Assembly: GCA_033398695.1 (NCBI GenBank)
Contig: CM065801.1
Location: forward strand, 9,610,001-9,674,000
Reading direction: 5' to 3'
From: Orobanche coerulescens
Lineage: Eukaryota > Streptophyta > Magnoliopsida > Lamiales > Orobanchaceae
Length of the DNA: 64,000 nt
A program made the position numbers and the translations under genes. The notes below the pieces were generated by a model. It was given only the letters and a program-made list of their open reading frames with translations. It was not told the origin of the DNA and searched no databases. Below, one piece after another: positions 1 to 10,890 of the stretch; the stretch's first letter is position 1; every line of letters begins with the position of its first letter.

Positions 1-1082
1 CATCCAACGGTCGGATAAGTGCCACATGAGCCGCGGAGCTCATACTCCACCTCGCATATACATCGGGCGCGTCGCCCATCACAGAAGTCAAGGTCGGAGA
101 GGGGAGTCGGAAGAGGGACACGGTTTTGTTCCGACCGTGCAATTTCCAGTCAAACCCCTCGGTGAAGGCAAGCATCTCTTGCCTCTGCAGTGTCGGTTTA
201 TCCAAATAGATGTCTCGGGACACCGGCTCTCCTCTAATGTGCACCCCAAGATGCTCCGCGATAGGAGTCACGAACGCCCCAATCCCAATCCTCTGCTCTT
301 GGTCACCGGCTTGTTTCTCCATGTGCTCAATCAGAAAACATCCGGCGTGCTTCCGTGTACCGTTCAAGGCCGACCATAAAAGGTGAAGATCAGTGGACAA
401 GCACGTCCCCGAGTCGGTACGGCTCAAAATCGTCGAGGTGAACAGCCGGTGGATATAACGGAGAACTGGGTTCCTGATCGAGGAGGCCTTGGCATATGTC
501 GGATTATAAATGAGGAGCGTCTCCTCCCTGCGGTAAATCATCTTGGACCACAGCTCTAAGTTTTCTTTGGCATGATCGCCCTGCTGGAATGACCCGTCCT
601 CGGCCCCGTTGATAATGGCATTAACTTTTTTCGGCCGAGAGCTCCCTTTCTATGTTGTCGAGGTTGAAGCGAATGGATGCCGGAGTCCCGTTCTCCCTAA
701 AAACCTCAAGTGTGGACAGAAACTCCACGGTGAGCACGTGGTAAGCGAGATAGTTTGCCCTAAATATTTGCTCAAACCCGCACTGCCTCGCTAGTAGCAC
801 AATATCATCATATATTCCCATACCTCGAGCCGTCTCCTCATGCAAAAATCGGCAATGCTTGTGTGACATTCCGATAAGGTGCGGCCACCTTCTTTTAGAC
901 TCTGGCCCGGTCAATCTTAGCTTGAATTTCTTCGGGTCGAGCGCAGCCGGGATCGGAATAGCCGGCACTACCTTCGTCGGAGCCTTTTCCTTCTCTGTGG
1001 TTGCCTTAGATTTTCCTACTGTACGGATTCGACTTCTTGCTTTGCTTTCCCATTTCAAAGTTCCTACAAAACAACCATCCAA
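1..1082 (-). pseudogene. Athila-type envelope-like ORF (ORF1 family), incomplete
   Basis: This is the ORF downstream of pol that Athila/Calypso elements carry and that is called envelope-like; its function is unknown. The frame is open from the ATG at 1082 to about 621, then breaks in a run of six A on the minus strand (near 625-630). The adjacent frame is then open to base 1, so one single-base indel separates two long open halves. The content (region rich in Trp, Arg and Leu, with an IRNPVLRYIHR-like stretch) fits the Athila ORF-1 family by my reading. I see no clear transmembrane segment. The C-terminus is outside the window. The homopolymer position makes a sequencing error as likely as a real mutation. 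Confidence 0.7.
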
Positions 1083-2280
1083 TTAATATCCAATAAGCAA
1101 CTCATAACACAAACATTCAACAAGCGTCGACATAATCCAATAATCCCACAATAACATCTAAGACCCCTATAAATCACACAATCTCCCCCAAACTTAGACT
1201 CCCCCATTTCATATTTAAAGGATCAAAATCACCACCCACAATAACAAAACAACACACTACGATCATATTAGGGCAAATTCTCTCCAATCCAATCTAATTC
1301 ATCAACAATTCAACTCATATCAATCCCAATTAACCATTCAATTCAACAAATTCACCCAATTTCAACAAATTCGAAATTAGGGTTCTTCCAATTTGGGGGT
1401 TTTTTCAAAATTCGTTCAATTTCATCAATTAATCCCCCAATTCGAAGTACCCATGAACAATCAAGCATAGATAACATGTTTCCATCAAGGTTCTATCAAC
1501 AATCGGGCATAAAATTCAAAGAACATCCAAGTCTAACAAAAGCCCCAAAAAGTGGATCCCCAATTCGATTTTCATCAAAACTCCAAAAAGAATCCGTCAT
1601 AGTGCTTCAAAACATGTATAGAATTGAAAAACAAGAGGATTAAAAGTCGAAACTACGTACCTTGATCGAGTTTGAAGGAAGAAAAGTAGAAAAAAAAAAT
1701 CGCCCCTTTCGTTCTTGTGTTCTATCGGCCGATACTTGTGTTAGTGTGTGAGAATATCGGGTTTGAAGGTGTTTAAAAGGGGTATTAATAAACCGGTCAA
1801 GTGGATATTGGGCGGTATGTTCCTATCGGCCTGCCTATCGGCCGATAGCCGGGCCGATAGGAACTGCCTCTTACATACCTCATATCGGGTGGGATATCGG
1901 TCGATCGCGCACTTATCGACCACTGCTTGTTACAATAAATTTTTTTTAATTTCCTCAGCCTATCGGCCGGGCCTATAGGCCGATAGGCTCGCCCGATAGG
2001 ATTTAATTTCTCAAAAATTTTTTTCATATTTCTCTAATTCGCACACTTGGTCCCGTTTTGCTTGGATATGGCGATTAAAGACCTGCAAGTATTCAAAACT
2101 CGGCGTGCATGGATAAGAACTTAACAAAAACTAGCAAAGCTACTACGAAACTAGAAACTACAAAAATCATGCAAACGAAAAATCGAAAATAAACGAATAA
2201 AACGAACTAATATACATACGTTGGGTTACCTCCCAACAAGTGCTACGTTTAACGTCTTTAGCTAGACGATACCTCATTCA
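1083..2280 (-). other. Non-coding spacer between pol and envelope-like ORF of A
   Basis: No ORF with coding character. On the minus strand it begins just after the pol stop with the block GCACTTGTTGGGAGGTAACC, a conserved post-pol sequence of Athila-type elements. Near 1183-1200 it holds a polypurine stretch (AAGTTTGGGGGAG on the minus strand) like the 3' PPT of Y. It also contains the palindromic cluster at 1821-2000. A subgenomic promoter or splice signal for the envelope-like ORF could lie here; that is inference. Confidence 0.6.
1821..2000. repeat. Cluster of CCTATCGGCCGATAGG palindromes (A, pol-env spacer)
   Basis: Full or half copies of the 16-bp palindrome CCTATCGGCCGATAGG occur at 1822-1849, 1851-1861 and 1959-2000, with degenerate halves between. 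The same motif occurs in the LTR of A (8908-9015) and in its gag-protease region (6090-6187), but I did not see it in the other elements. Confidence 0.85.
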
Positions 2281-5174
2281 TTCCGGGTCTCCGAGGTAAG
2301 TGACATACTTCTCTTCGTGGTGCAACGGCTTGAAATAGTGCTTCATCCGATGTCCGTTCACGATAAACTTGTTCCCATCTTCTTTCATCACGACACATGA
2401 TCCGTTTTGATTTACTTGAAAGACGGTGTATGGACGATCCACTTTGACATCAGCTTCCCCGGAAATAGACGAAGCCGTGAATTGAAAACGAGCACTTCAT
2501 CTCCCGGGACGAAGTCCTTCTTCCGAATGCGATCATCGTGAAACTTTTTCGCTCTTTCCTTGTAAATCCTTGCATTTTCAAAAGCCTCGTTTCTCCATTC
2601 GTCGATTTCAGTGACTTCTCTCTTCTTGATCCACTAGCTTCAAGAAATTCAAATTAATCCGTCTAGTGGCCCAATACGCTTTAACTTCCGGCTCCACCTA
2701 AATGACAGGATTTCCCAAAGACCAGCTGGTATGGAGACATTCCAATTGGTGTCTTAAACGCGGTCCTATAAGCCCATATTGCATCTTCTAGATATTTTGC
2801 CCTGTCCTTCTTGTTCGTGACCGTCTTCTCTAGAATTTGTTTGATCTCCCGATTGGCGAGCTCGGCTTGTCCATTAGCTTGTGGATGATAGGCGGACGTA
2901 ATCTTATGTTTAACTCCATATTTTGCAAGAAGGGTTCCTAACCACCTATTATTAAAGTGGCTCCCCCCGTCACTCAACAAAGCTCGTGGAGTCCCGAAAC
3001 GAGTCAAAATGTTCTTATTAAGGAATTTAATCACTACCTTCGAATCGTTCGTAATCGTCGGCATCGCCTCAACCCATCTCGATACGTAGTCGACCGCAAG
3101 TAAAATATACGAATAGCCTCGTGATTTTGCAAACGGACCCATAAAATCGATACCCCATACGTCAAACAACTCTACTTCCATAATAGTGTGCTGCGGCATC
3201 TCGTCTCTTTTTGCTATGTTCCCCAATCGTTGGCATCTATCGCAATGTTTCACAAAAGCTTGGCAATCTTTATGAATAGAAGGCCAATAGAAACCACATT
3301 GGTACACCTTCATGGCCGTTCGATTTGCTGCAAAATGACCCCCACTCGGTGCACTATGGCATTCTTCAATTATCCTTTGCCATTCGCTTTGTCGAACACA
3401 CATGCGAATAATCCCGTCTGCGCACCTCCGATAAAGAATAGGGTCTTCCCAATTGTAGAATTTAACGTCATGGAAGAATTTCTTTCTTTGATGAGAAGAA
3501 AGACCCGTTGGAACATGCTTGATAGCAAGGAAATTAACATAGTCCGCGTACCATGGTGTATCATCGGCCAAGGCTAGGATATGCTCGTCTGGAAAGTTCT
3601 CCTTTATTTCGACCCTCGAATCTTCTCCCTCAACCGGCTTCTCGAGACGGGAAAGGTGATCGGCAACAACATTCTCGCACCCCTTCCTATCCCGGATCTC
3701 CATGTCAAACTCTTGTAGAAGGAGTATCCATCTCACTAATCTCGGCTTTGAATCCTTCTTGGCAAATAGATAGCGAATCGCTGCGTGATCGGTATGAACA
3801 ATAGTGTGAGTGCCCACTAGGTAAGGTGGGAATTTGTCGAATGCATAGACCACAGCGAGCAGCTCTTTTTCCGTCGTGGTGTAGTTCATTTGGGCCGAAT
3901 CCATTGTCTTACTCGCATAATAAATTACCCGGAAAAGCTTATCCCATTTCTGACCCAAAACGGCCCCAACGGCCCAATCGCTCGCGTCGCACATCAACTC
4001 GAATGGTGCACCCCAATCCGGAGTGATCAAGACCGGCGTCGAAATTAAGGCTTGTTTCAATGTCTCAAACGCCCTTAAGCAATCATCATCAAACTGAAAT
4101 TTCACGTCTTTCTCGAGCAAGGAACATAACGGCTTCATGATTTTTGAGAAATCTTTAATGAACCGTCTATAGAACCCCGCATGGCCTAGGAAGCTTCGTA
4201 CTGATTTAACATTGGTTAGAGGCGGTAATTTCTCGATAGCAACCACCTTCGCTCGATCAACCTCCAATCCTTCCGAAGATACTTTATGCCCCATCACTAC
4301 TCCCTCTTGCACCATGAAGTGACATTTCTCCCAATTTAGAACAAGGTTCGTCTCCTCACACCGGGCAAGTACCAAAGATAAATTTTTCAAGCAATGGTCG
4401 AAAGATGAACCAAAAACTGAAAAATCATCCATAAATACCTCCATTATATTCTCGACTAATCCGTGAAAGATGGCCATCATGCACCTTTGAAAAGTTGCGG
4501 GTGCGTTGCACAAGCCAAACGGCATCCTCCTAGCGAATACCCCATAAGGGCACGTGAAAGCGGTCTTGTCTTTGGTCTTAGAGCGATAGCAATTTGATTG
4601 TACCCGAATACCCGTCCAAAAAGCAATAATACTCGTATCCGGCCAAACGATCTAGCATTTGATCAATAAATGGAAGTGGAAAATGATCCTTCCTCGTCGC
4701 CGCATTAAGTAGCCGGTAGTCGATACAAACTCTCCATCCCGTGACTAGCCTTGTCGCGATTAATTCATCTTTCTCGTCCTTGATCACGGTCATACCCCCT
4801 TTCTTAGAGACGACTTGAGTAGGACTTACCCACTCACTATCGGAAATCGCATATATCATCCCGGCATCTAATAATTTGAGCACCTCTTTTCTCACAACCT
4901 CTTGCATTGCCGGATTTAATCTTCGTTGCGGCTGCACCCTCGGCTTATGATCGTCTTCTAGCAAAATCCGGTGCATACAAATAGAAGGGCTTATTCCCTT
5001 AATGTCCGAAATCGTCCATCCAATCGCCCCTTTGTGTTTTCGCAGCACCCGTAATAGCTTCTCCAAGTTAGTAGGTCCGAGAGAAGAAGAAACTATCACG
5101 GGATAAGACTCGTTCTCGCCCAAGAAGCAATATTGTAAGTGATCCGGCAAAGGCTTAAGTTCTAACTTTGGCAC
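2281..5174 (-). pseudogene. Element A pol: reverse transcriptase, RNase H, integrase
   Basis: The N-terminal RT part reads 5174-4578, then a frameshift near 4590 (in the FLDGYSGY motif) moves to a 614-codon frame (4525-2681). In that frame: RT active site FMDD at residues 31-34, RNase H acidic residues near D180, E220 and D246, integrase HHCC zinc finger at about H390/H397/C428/C431, and a catalytic triad at D460, D519, E555 (35 residues between the last two). A frameshift at about 2682 and another near 2610 carry the integrase C-terminus on to a stop near 2281. The SDGGSHF and [11 protein letters not shown] motifs fit Athila integrases. At least three frame breaks make it inactive as read. 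Confidence 0.88.
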
Positions 5175-6461
5175 CTCGATCGATCGGTCCTCAGCGACAA
5201 CTCCCCTTGAGCGGGTTTGTTGACATCAAGATAGTACATCCCTCTCATTAGATCGGAACTCGTTCGCCTCCAACATTCGAACATACTGGTAATTCCTCGT
5301 AAATTTCTTCAACCTCGAATGTGAGTAAATGGATTGTGAAATGCAATGCTCCAACAAGTCGGTCGGGCGGCATAATAGACTCAATTGCATAACATTCCTC
5401 GGGCGCATCCTCGGGCTTCTTCATCGCGTCATAGATGGAAATTTTCAGATTTTGGTCATTAACCCTAAGGTAAGATCACCCTCTTGGACGTCTATAAGTG
5501 CTCTCCCCGTCGCTAGAAATGGTCTCCCAAAGATCAATGGTTGATTCTCGTCCTCGGGCATATCAAGAACTACGAAATCGGCCGGGAAGACTAAGTGTTG
5601 GACTCTAACGAACACATCCTCCACAACTCCCCTCGGATAAGTGATCGACCTGTCCGCCATGAGTAGAGAAATGGTAGTCGGCTTCATCTCCCCAATTTTC
5701 AACCTCTTAAAGATGGATAGAGGCATAAGATTGATGCTTGCCCCGAGATCACACAACACATTACGGAACGTTTGGTCGCCAATCATGCATGTAAAAGTAA
5801 AACGTCCCGGATCCTTCTGCTTGAGCGGGAGCTTATTTTGAATGATAGCGCTGCACTCCTCTGTCAAATTTATTGTTTCAAACTTCCCCAACTTCCTCTT
5901 GCTTGCCACAGCGTCTTTCAAGAATTTGACGTACCCCGACATGTCTCTCAAAGCGTCTAGAAGTGGAATGTTGATATTCACCTTTTGAAACATGTCGATA
6001 AATCGTTGAAGCTTTTCATCATGTCTCGACTTGGCCAATCGCTGTGGAAATGGAGCTTTTACCTCAAAATCCTTCACATTCGAACTTCCAGGAGCCTTTC
6101 GGCCGATAGGCGGGTCGATAGGCTCCACTGCCGGCCTTCTGTCTGGGTATCGGTTGGGCTATCGGCCGATAGGCTACCCGATAGGTTCTCCGTGTTTCAT
6201 CTGCCTTCTCGTTCTCGGCTCCGTTTCTAATACATCCTCGTTTCCAGATTCCTCAACTCCAGCCCCATGATTACTATACCTTGTCCCACTCCGAAGCTCG
6301 ATTGCGTTGCATTGTTGCGTCTTCGGGTTGGTCTCGGTGCTGCTCGGAAAATGGCCCGGCTTATGAAATCCGGCTTGGGCGTTCGCCATTTGACTCATTT
6401 GGGTCTCCACCATCGACATCTGCTTTGTCAAGGCTATCACCGAGTTTCCAATAGATGTCAC
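5175..6461 (-). pseudogene. Element A gag C-terminus and aspartic protease
   Basis: The 6461-6174 frame is the gag C-terminal linker. It stops inside a CCTATCGG palindrome and reopens at 6128. The 227-codon frame 6128-5445 holds the protease: active site DLGAS at residues 127-131 and the flap/back motif PLIFGRPFLAT at about 197-207, typical of plant Ty3 proteases. From 5444 to 5175 the link to RT is in broken frames. The linker DNA carries the element's palindrome (6090-6187), so its peptide is rich in PIG and PIGR. Confidence 0.82.
6090..6187. repeat. CCTATCGGCCGATAGG palindromes inside the gag-protease reading frame of A
   Basis: Copies and halves at about 6098-6123 and 6147-6186 lie within a protein-coding segment. 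On the minus strand they add PIG/PIGR tripeptides, and one copy holds an in-frame stop. The rest of gag and protease has no such repeats, so this looks like a motif spread into coding DNA. Confidence 0.75.
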
Positions 6462-6499
6462 ACTATGCTCGAGAGCCCCGAACCTCTTATCGCTTTATA

Positions 6500-7703
6500 G
6501 ATAAAATCTTTTGACTTGCCTCCAACCGTTCCAACATCTCTTCCATCGGTGTCTTAGCAATCGGCTCTTGAATAACCCGTTTTCACGTTAAATCCTGGTG
6601 GCTGGAGAGCATTGTTCGGGTTGGCATAGGAGAAATTTGGGTGGTTTCGATTGTTCGGATAATAGCTTCCCTATTTCCCCCTTGCCTAAGTTTCCTCCTT
6701 GCACGTAATTTGCATCCTCTTCAATTGCAATAGGCTCGTTTAGCTCTTCAAAAACCGCATTGACTCCCAAAGTCTTCTTTTTAGCATCTCAAGCTCTTTT
6801 TGTTGTTTTTCAAATTTTGCCTTCAAATCACCGTAGGCGTCCTCGTCACCGGATGGAACTTTTCTTCTCGTCATCTTCCTATCGGTCACCTCCTCGTAAT
6901 CATTGTTGACCGCTAGCTCAATGAGATTCTTGGCCTCTTCATAATCGTTAGCAAGAAATCCCCCTTTCGATGAATAGTCCAACTCTCTTCTAGCCTTCCT
7001 CGTCAAACCCCGATAAAACCGAATATAGATTTCCTCCTTGTCAATTCCATCTTTGTGGGCATTTGCGAAGTAGCTTCTTAAATCGGATCCATGCCTCGTA
7101 TAAGTATTCATCCTCATATTGCTCGAATTGCAAGATATCATTGATTTGTTTTTGCACCTTCGAGGAGGATAGAACTGTCTAAAAACAACCGAGTCATCTC
7201 TCTCCAAGTACCAATTTCCTTCCGATCTAGGCTCTTGTACCAATCTAGCGCATCGTCTTCTAAAGAGAACCGGAATAGGCGGAGCTTAATGACATCCTGA
7301 GGCACTCCGTTTTGCTTGATGGTGGCACATATGTCCAAAACGACTCAAGATGAGCGTTTGGATCTTCATTAACTCCTCCTCCGTATGTTTGAGACTTCAC
7401 TGTAGCTATGAGGGACGGCTTAAGCTCGAAGTTGTTGGCATCAATCTTTCCCCAACCTCCTTCTTGATAATCGTCCAGCTTAGGTCGAAAGCGGGCATTC
7501 AAAGGGATCTTCTCGGGACGAGCGAGTTCTCGTGGTGGGTCAACAATGCCGGCCATGGTATCAACGAAAGGTATAGAAAGAGTCTCGGTTCTCGCTTCTT
7601 GCTTCTTCCTCCTCAAAGACTTCTCGATTTCCGGATTCAAAGGAAATAAGTCCTTTCCTTGGGATCTTGTGATCATGCACCGCCTACAAAGAAGAGAAAA
7701 CAA
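6500..7703 (-). pseudogene. Element A gag (capsid region)
   Basis: Gag of the Retrotrans_gag type. The ATG-led frame at 7703-7260 starts close to the usual Athila N-terminus (ITRSQGKDLFPL-like), then shifts to 7338-7138 with the capsid motif FSLEDDALDWYKSL, then to 7243-6740, which ends in a coiled-coil-like KFEKQQKELEMLKRR segment. The remaining C-terminal part is in short pieces. At least three frameshifts separate the blocks. No CCHC knuckle was seen. It follows the primer-binding site by about 100 bp, as expected for gag. Confidence 0.78.
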
Positions 7704-7800
7704 GATGTGAGGAAACGAGATCGAATATTAATAATAAAAGTAAACTACCTAAAGTAACAATCTCTTCTTTTTCGAATTATCCCCTTAAGTTTTCTATCAA

Positions 7801-7818
7801 TTCCCAAGAACGGCGCCA
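7801..7818 (-). other. Primer-binding site of A (tRNA-Asp-like, degenerate)
   Basis: The minus strand reads TGGCGCCGTTCTTGGGAA five bases after the LTR end. The first ten bases equal the plant tRNA-Asp PBS seen intact in Y (28676-28693); the last eight have four mismatches. Confidence 0.7.
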
Positions 7819-8794
7819 AAAATTGATCGGGATTCGCGTAGTATGGTTTTCAAATCCGATCAATTTTAAAATTTGTAAAACCTCGGAGTATTTCCAAGGT
7901 GTCGAACCCAAGGAATTGATGTGTCGAAAATAAAGGAAGTAACTCTACTCAAAATTTGATTATTTAGGAATCCAAATATTGGTTTGTTTCTAATTATCTA
8001 AATTTAAAAATCGAAAAATAAAAATTAAATAAAAGATGAAATATCTAAATTAAGCAAATTAAGCAAATTAGCAAGATAAAATCACAAGTCGAAAGGTAAT
8101 TGATCATAGGGTAGTATCATCTAATTGAGTTCACACAATCCATTCACTTGATTCCTTTTCCCCAAATTTTAATTCAATCCTAGAAATAATCACTCAATCA
8201 ATCTAGAATTCCGATCAAGGCAACCTAGAAAGATAGTTAATCTAAACCCTTTTCGCCTTGGCTCAAAGAATTTAAGTCACTTAAAAGCGCCAACTTATTT
8301 ATCTATGGTTTATCTTTCTCCGTCAGTCTCAAGATAAAATCATATTGTGCATCAAGTATTTCCACTAATCAATTACTCCTTAGGACAAAATCAATTAGCT
8401 AACATGCATCGATTAAGGGCCCTTTAATCTAACATGAGATTTAACACAACTTGAACACAAGCCTAGGATGAAAGGTCAAAAGGTAATCAAAGGAACATCA
8501 TGTGAACATCAATTAAAATTACTAACCCTAGAATCAATCAATGAATTAGCCGGACATACTTGAAATTAAACAAGAAATTGATGAAGAATGCATATTATTA
8601 ATATGAAAAGAGAGATTACAACCCTTACGGATGAACTCCGAGTCTTCAATCTCCGAAAACAATAATAATTCTGCTCTCCAAAAAGTTCTTGTATCCCAAG
8701 AATTAATCTTGCTAAAAAGATGTAAAATTATAAAAGATGAAAAAGAATCGTAAAAGATAGATGATGGATCCTCAAACTAGGTCTTAAAAAGAGG

Positions 8795-8803
8795 TTTATA
8801 TAG
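8795..8803 (-). promoter_or_regulatory. Putative TATA box of A LTR
   Basis: The minus strand reads CTATATAAAC in the middle of the LTR, downstream of the palindrome cluster. Position and sequence fit the U3/R promoter of a plant LTR. Confidence 0.55.
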
Positions 8804-8907
8804 CCTAAGGGGGTTACAATCCCGATTAGCCCTAATCTAGGAAATAAAATCTATCCAAAAGAGTCAAAATTGGCCAAAACACGAGAGTCCGCCGGCGATC
8901 TGATCGG

Positions 8908-9015
8908 CCTATCGGCCGTTAGGCTGGCCAATAGATGGTTCGTCGATCTCTTCACTCGATAGGGCAGGGACTCCTTTCGGGCGCACCTATCGGCCGATAG
9001 GCTGGGCCGATAGGG
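8908..9015. repeat. CCTATCGGCCGATAGG cluster in U3 of A LTR
   Basis: One perfect 16-bp palindrome at 8986-9001, one with a single change at 8908-8923, and half copies at about 8954-8963 and 9004-9015. It lies upstream of the TATA box in element orientation. Confidence 0.82.
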
Positions 9016-9248
9016 TGGTCTGTCTCTCGCAAAATTCCGTCTTTTCCGTCCGTGACTCGACTCTCGGTCCTTTGTCTCGTTTTGGGTCCTTTTGGCTCTA
9101 AAAACCTGCAAACACACTAAAACCAACCCAAACTCGTAATACGGCTCGACTAATCATAAATAAGCCAAATACGAGCACATTAATCACGAAACGAGATAAA
9201 AACCTAGTATAAAATCCTAGAAAAATGTGGTAAAATTACCACTTATCA

Positions 9249-10290
9249 AGTATCTACCCCAGAGATAACCGCTAGTCGAACGGATTCCCATTCCGGGGGA
9301 CAGCAGGGATCGGCAAATAATAATACAGATCCTAACGTGCCGGGAGTGCTTCAGCAGGTGGTTGCCCAGATAAACCAGTTTGCTCAAGTTGTGGATCGCA
9401 TGCAGACGGCGATGGGACAGCAGCATAACGTGGATAATCGAGGAGATAAATGGCTTACCGAAGTGATCAAATTGCACCCTCCGAAATTTGACGGTTCTGC
9501 TGAGACGCTTTCTTGGGATCACTGGCTGAAGGAATTAGAAAAGATTTTTGCAGGGATTAACTGTCCCAACGATAGGAAGGTTCCGGTCGCCCAGTATCTT
9601 CTGACAGGAGGCTTTCGGCGGTGGGAGGCCATTCGACCGGAGGAGCACAATGTTGACTGGACGGAATTCAAAATGATGATGCAGGCGCAGAATTGTCAAC
9701 GCCCAGTAAGAGAAGCCCGAGTTCGGTAGTTTTTCTCAAAACAAAATTCGCAAGCATCTGACACGGACGTGATAAAGACCTTTATTCACCAGCAGACTTA
9801 TCTGCGCCACTTGGTCGAACCGAGGCGGAAAGGATTTTCCAATTAGACATGCGAATGAAGCCGGAAATTCAGCAATATATGTCCGGATTTGAATGTACCA
9901 CCTTGCGACAGTATCAGGACAAGGCGTTGGCCTATGATATGAAGGAGGCAGCAGTAGAGAAATCGACTGAAGCAAAGAAACAGAAGGTGTCCGGCAACTT
10001 CACGTAGAATAAGAGTATCGGGCCTCGCAGGTTCATCCTCTTTTCATTCATCCAGAGACCTCCGCATCCTTCTCGAGGTGGAAAGAAGTTCCGGGCAGCA
10101 CCAAGCTGTTTGAGACGCAGGGAAGAAGTGTTATAACTGTGGCAAAGCGGGACATGTTCGACGTGATTGTTTCGCGCCTGCTGTGACTGTTTCGAGTGTG
10201 GACAGGAAGGACATCGCGCAACATTTTGTGGGAATGCGACCCGATCTTTTGGTACTCGCACTCCTGTCTGGTTCCGAAGGACACTAGTGT
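9249..10290 (+). pseudogene. Element B gag with two CCHC zinc knuckles
   Basis: Frame open from 9277 through an internal ATG at 9337 to 9729, with capsid motifs LHPPKFDG and WLKELEKIF. After frameshifts the capsid C-terminal part (LDMRMKPEIQQYMSGF) is read near 9840-9900. Two nucleocapsid knuckles of form CX2CX4HX4C are at 10129-10170 and 10188-10229, in different frames. The N-terminus was cut off by A. Gag packages the element RNA. Confidence 0.82.
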
Positions 10291-10379
10291 AAACCAGACG
10301 CAGCAGAGCGGTTTCCCTTGCAGAATGTTGGGAAAAGAGAGGCATCCAAGATGGGTCCGTTCCTCCGCGTATTTACGAG

Positions 10380-10790
10380 ATGAAGAAGGATGATCAGAAC
10401 ACATTGTTGCATCGTGCGATCTGCATCCTTTTGCAACCAGCTAGTGTCTTGTTCGATTCGGGAGCTACGCATTCTTTTATATCTTTGAACCGTGTTAATC
10501 GTTTGAAAATCTCGTGCTTGTATGATTGTGAACCTTATGTTGTGGGATTACCGAGCGGAGAGAAAATTGTGGGAACCCTAGAAGCTAGGGATTTTCCAGT
10601 AACTATAGGAGGGAGAGATTGGCTATCGAACCTTATTGTGGTTGACATCTACGGTGACGATTTAATTCTCGGAGACGATTGGCTCAACCGTTATGGAGCT
10701 ATTCTGAATTACCGAGAGAGAGTCATTTCTATCATTGCGATGACGGATCTTAAAACTTATTCCGATGATGGAGAACATGAAGCTCGCTAA
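10380..10790 (+). pseudogene. Element B aspartic protease
   Basis: Retroviral-type protease that would process Gag-Pol. The active-site triad DSG starts at residue 26 (FDSGATHSF), and the second-half motif DLILGDDWL is at about residues 95-103. Normally it is one reading frame with gag and RT; here it is an isolated frame ended by a stop at 10788. The following 230 bp hold the protease-RT linker in another frame (NEFSDVFP, LPGLPP) with a stop near 10965. Confidence 0.82.
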
Positions 10791-10890
10791 AATTTATAAA
10801 AGCAATGAAAGTAGTGAAATTACTGAAGCAGGGATGTCACGGACTTTTGTGATATGCCATGAGGAAAGAGGAATGAGTAGAGCTCTCGTC

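Larger units (their letters stand above)
1..9248 (-). mobile_element. Element A: Athila-type Ty3 retrotransposon, left end off the window
   Basis: On the minus strand the order is 5' LTR (7824-9248), primer-binding site, gag, protease, RT, RNase H, integrase, spacer, envelope-like ORF, which is the Athila/Calypso order (known for the clade). The 3' LTR lies left of base 1. The right end (minus-strand TGATAAGTGG) abuts the interrupted gag of element B, so A jumped into B. All coding parts carry frameshifts, so this copy is not autonomous as read. Confidence 0.88.
7824..9248 (-). repeat. 5' LTR of element A
   Basis: 1425 bp, minus-strand ends TGATAAGTGG and CCCGATCA. The start resembles the LTR start of Y (TGATAAGTGTCA), so A and Y are of related Athila-type families. 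It holds a TATA box (8795-8803) and a palindrome cluster about 105 bp upstream of it. No ORF. There is no second copy in the window, so ends are inferred from TG/CA termini, the PBS and the junction with B gag. Confidence 0.82.

Noticed and set aside
3188..3577. Plus-strand ORF opposite A pol
   Set aside because: Shadow of the RNase H/integrase reading frame on the minus strand.
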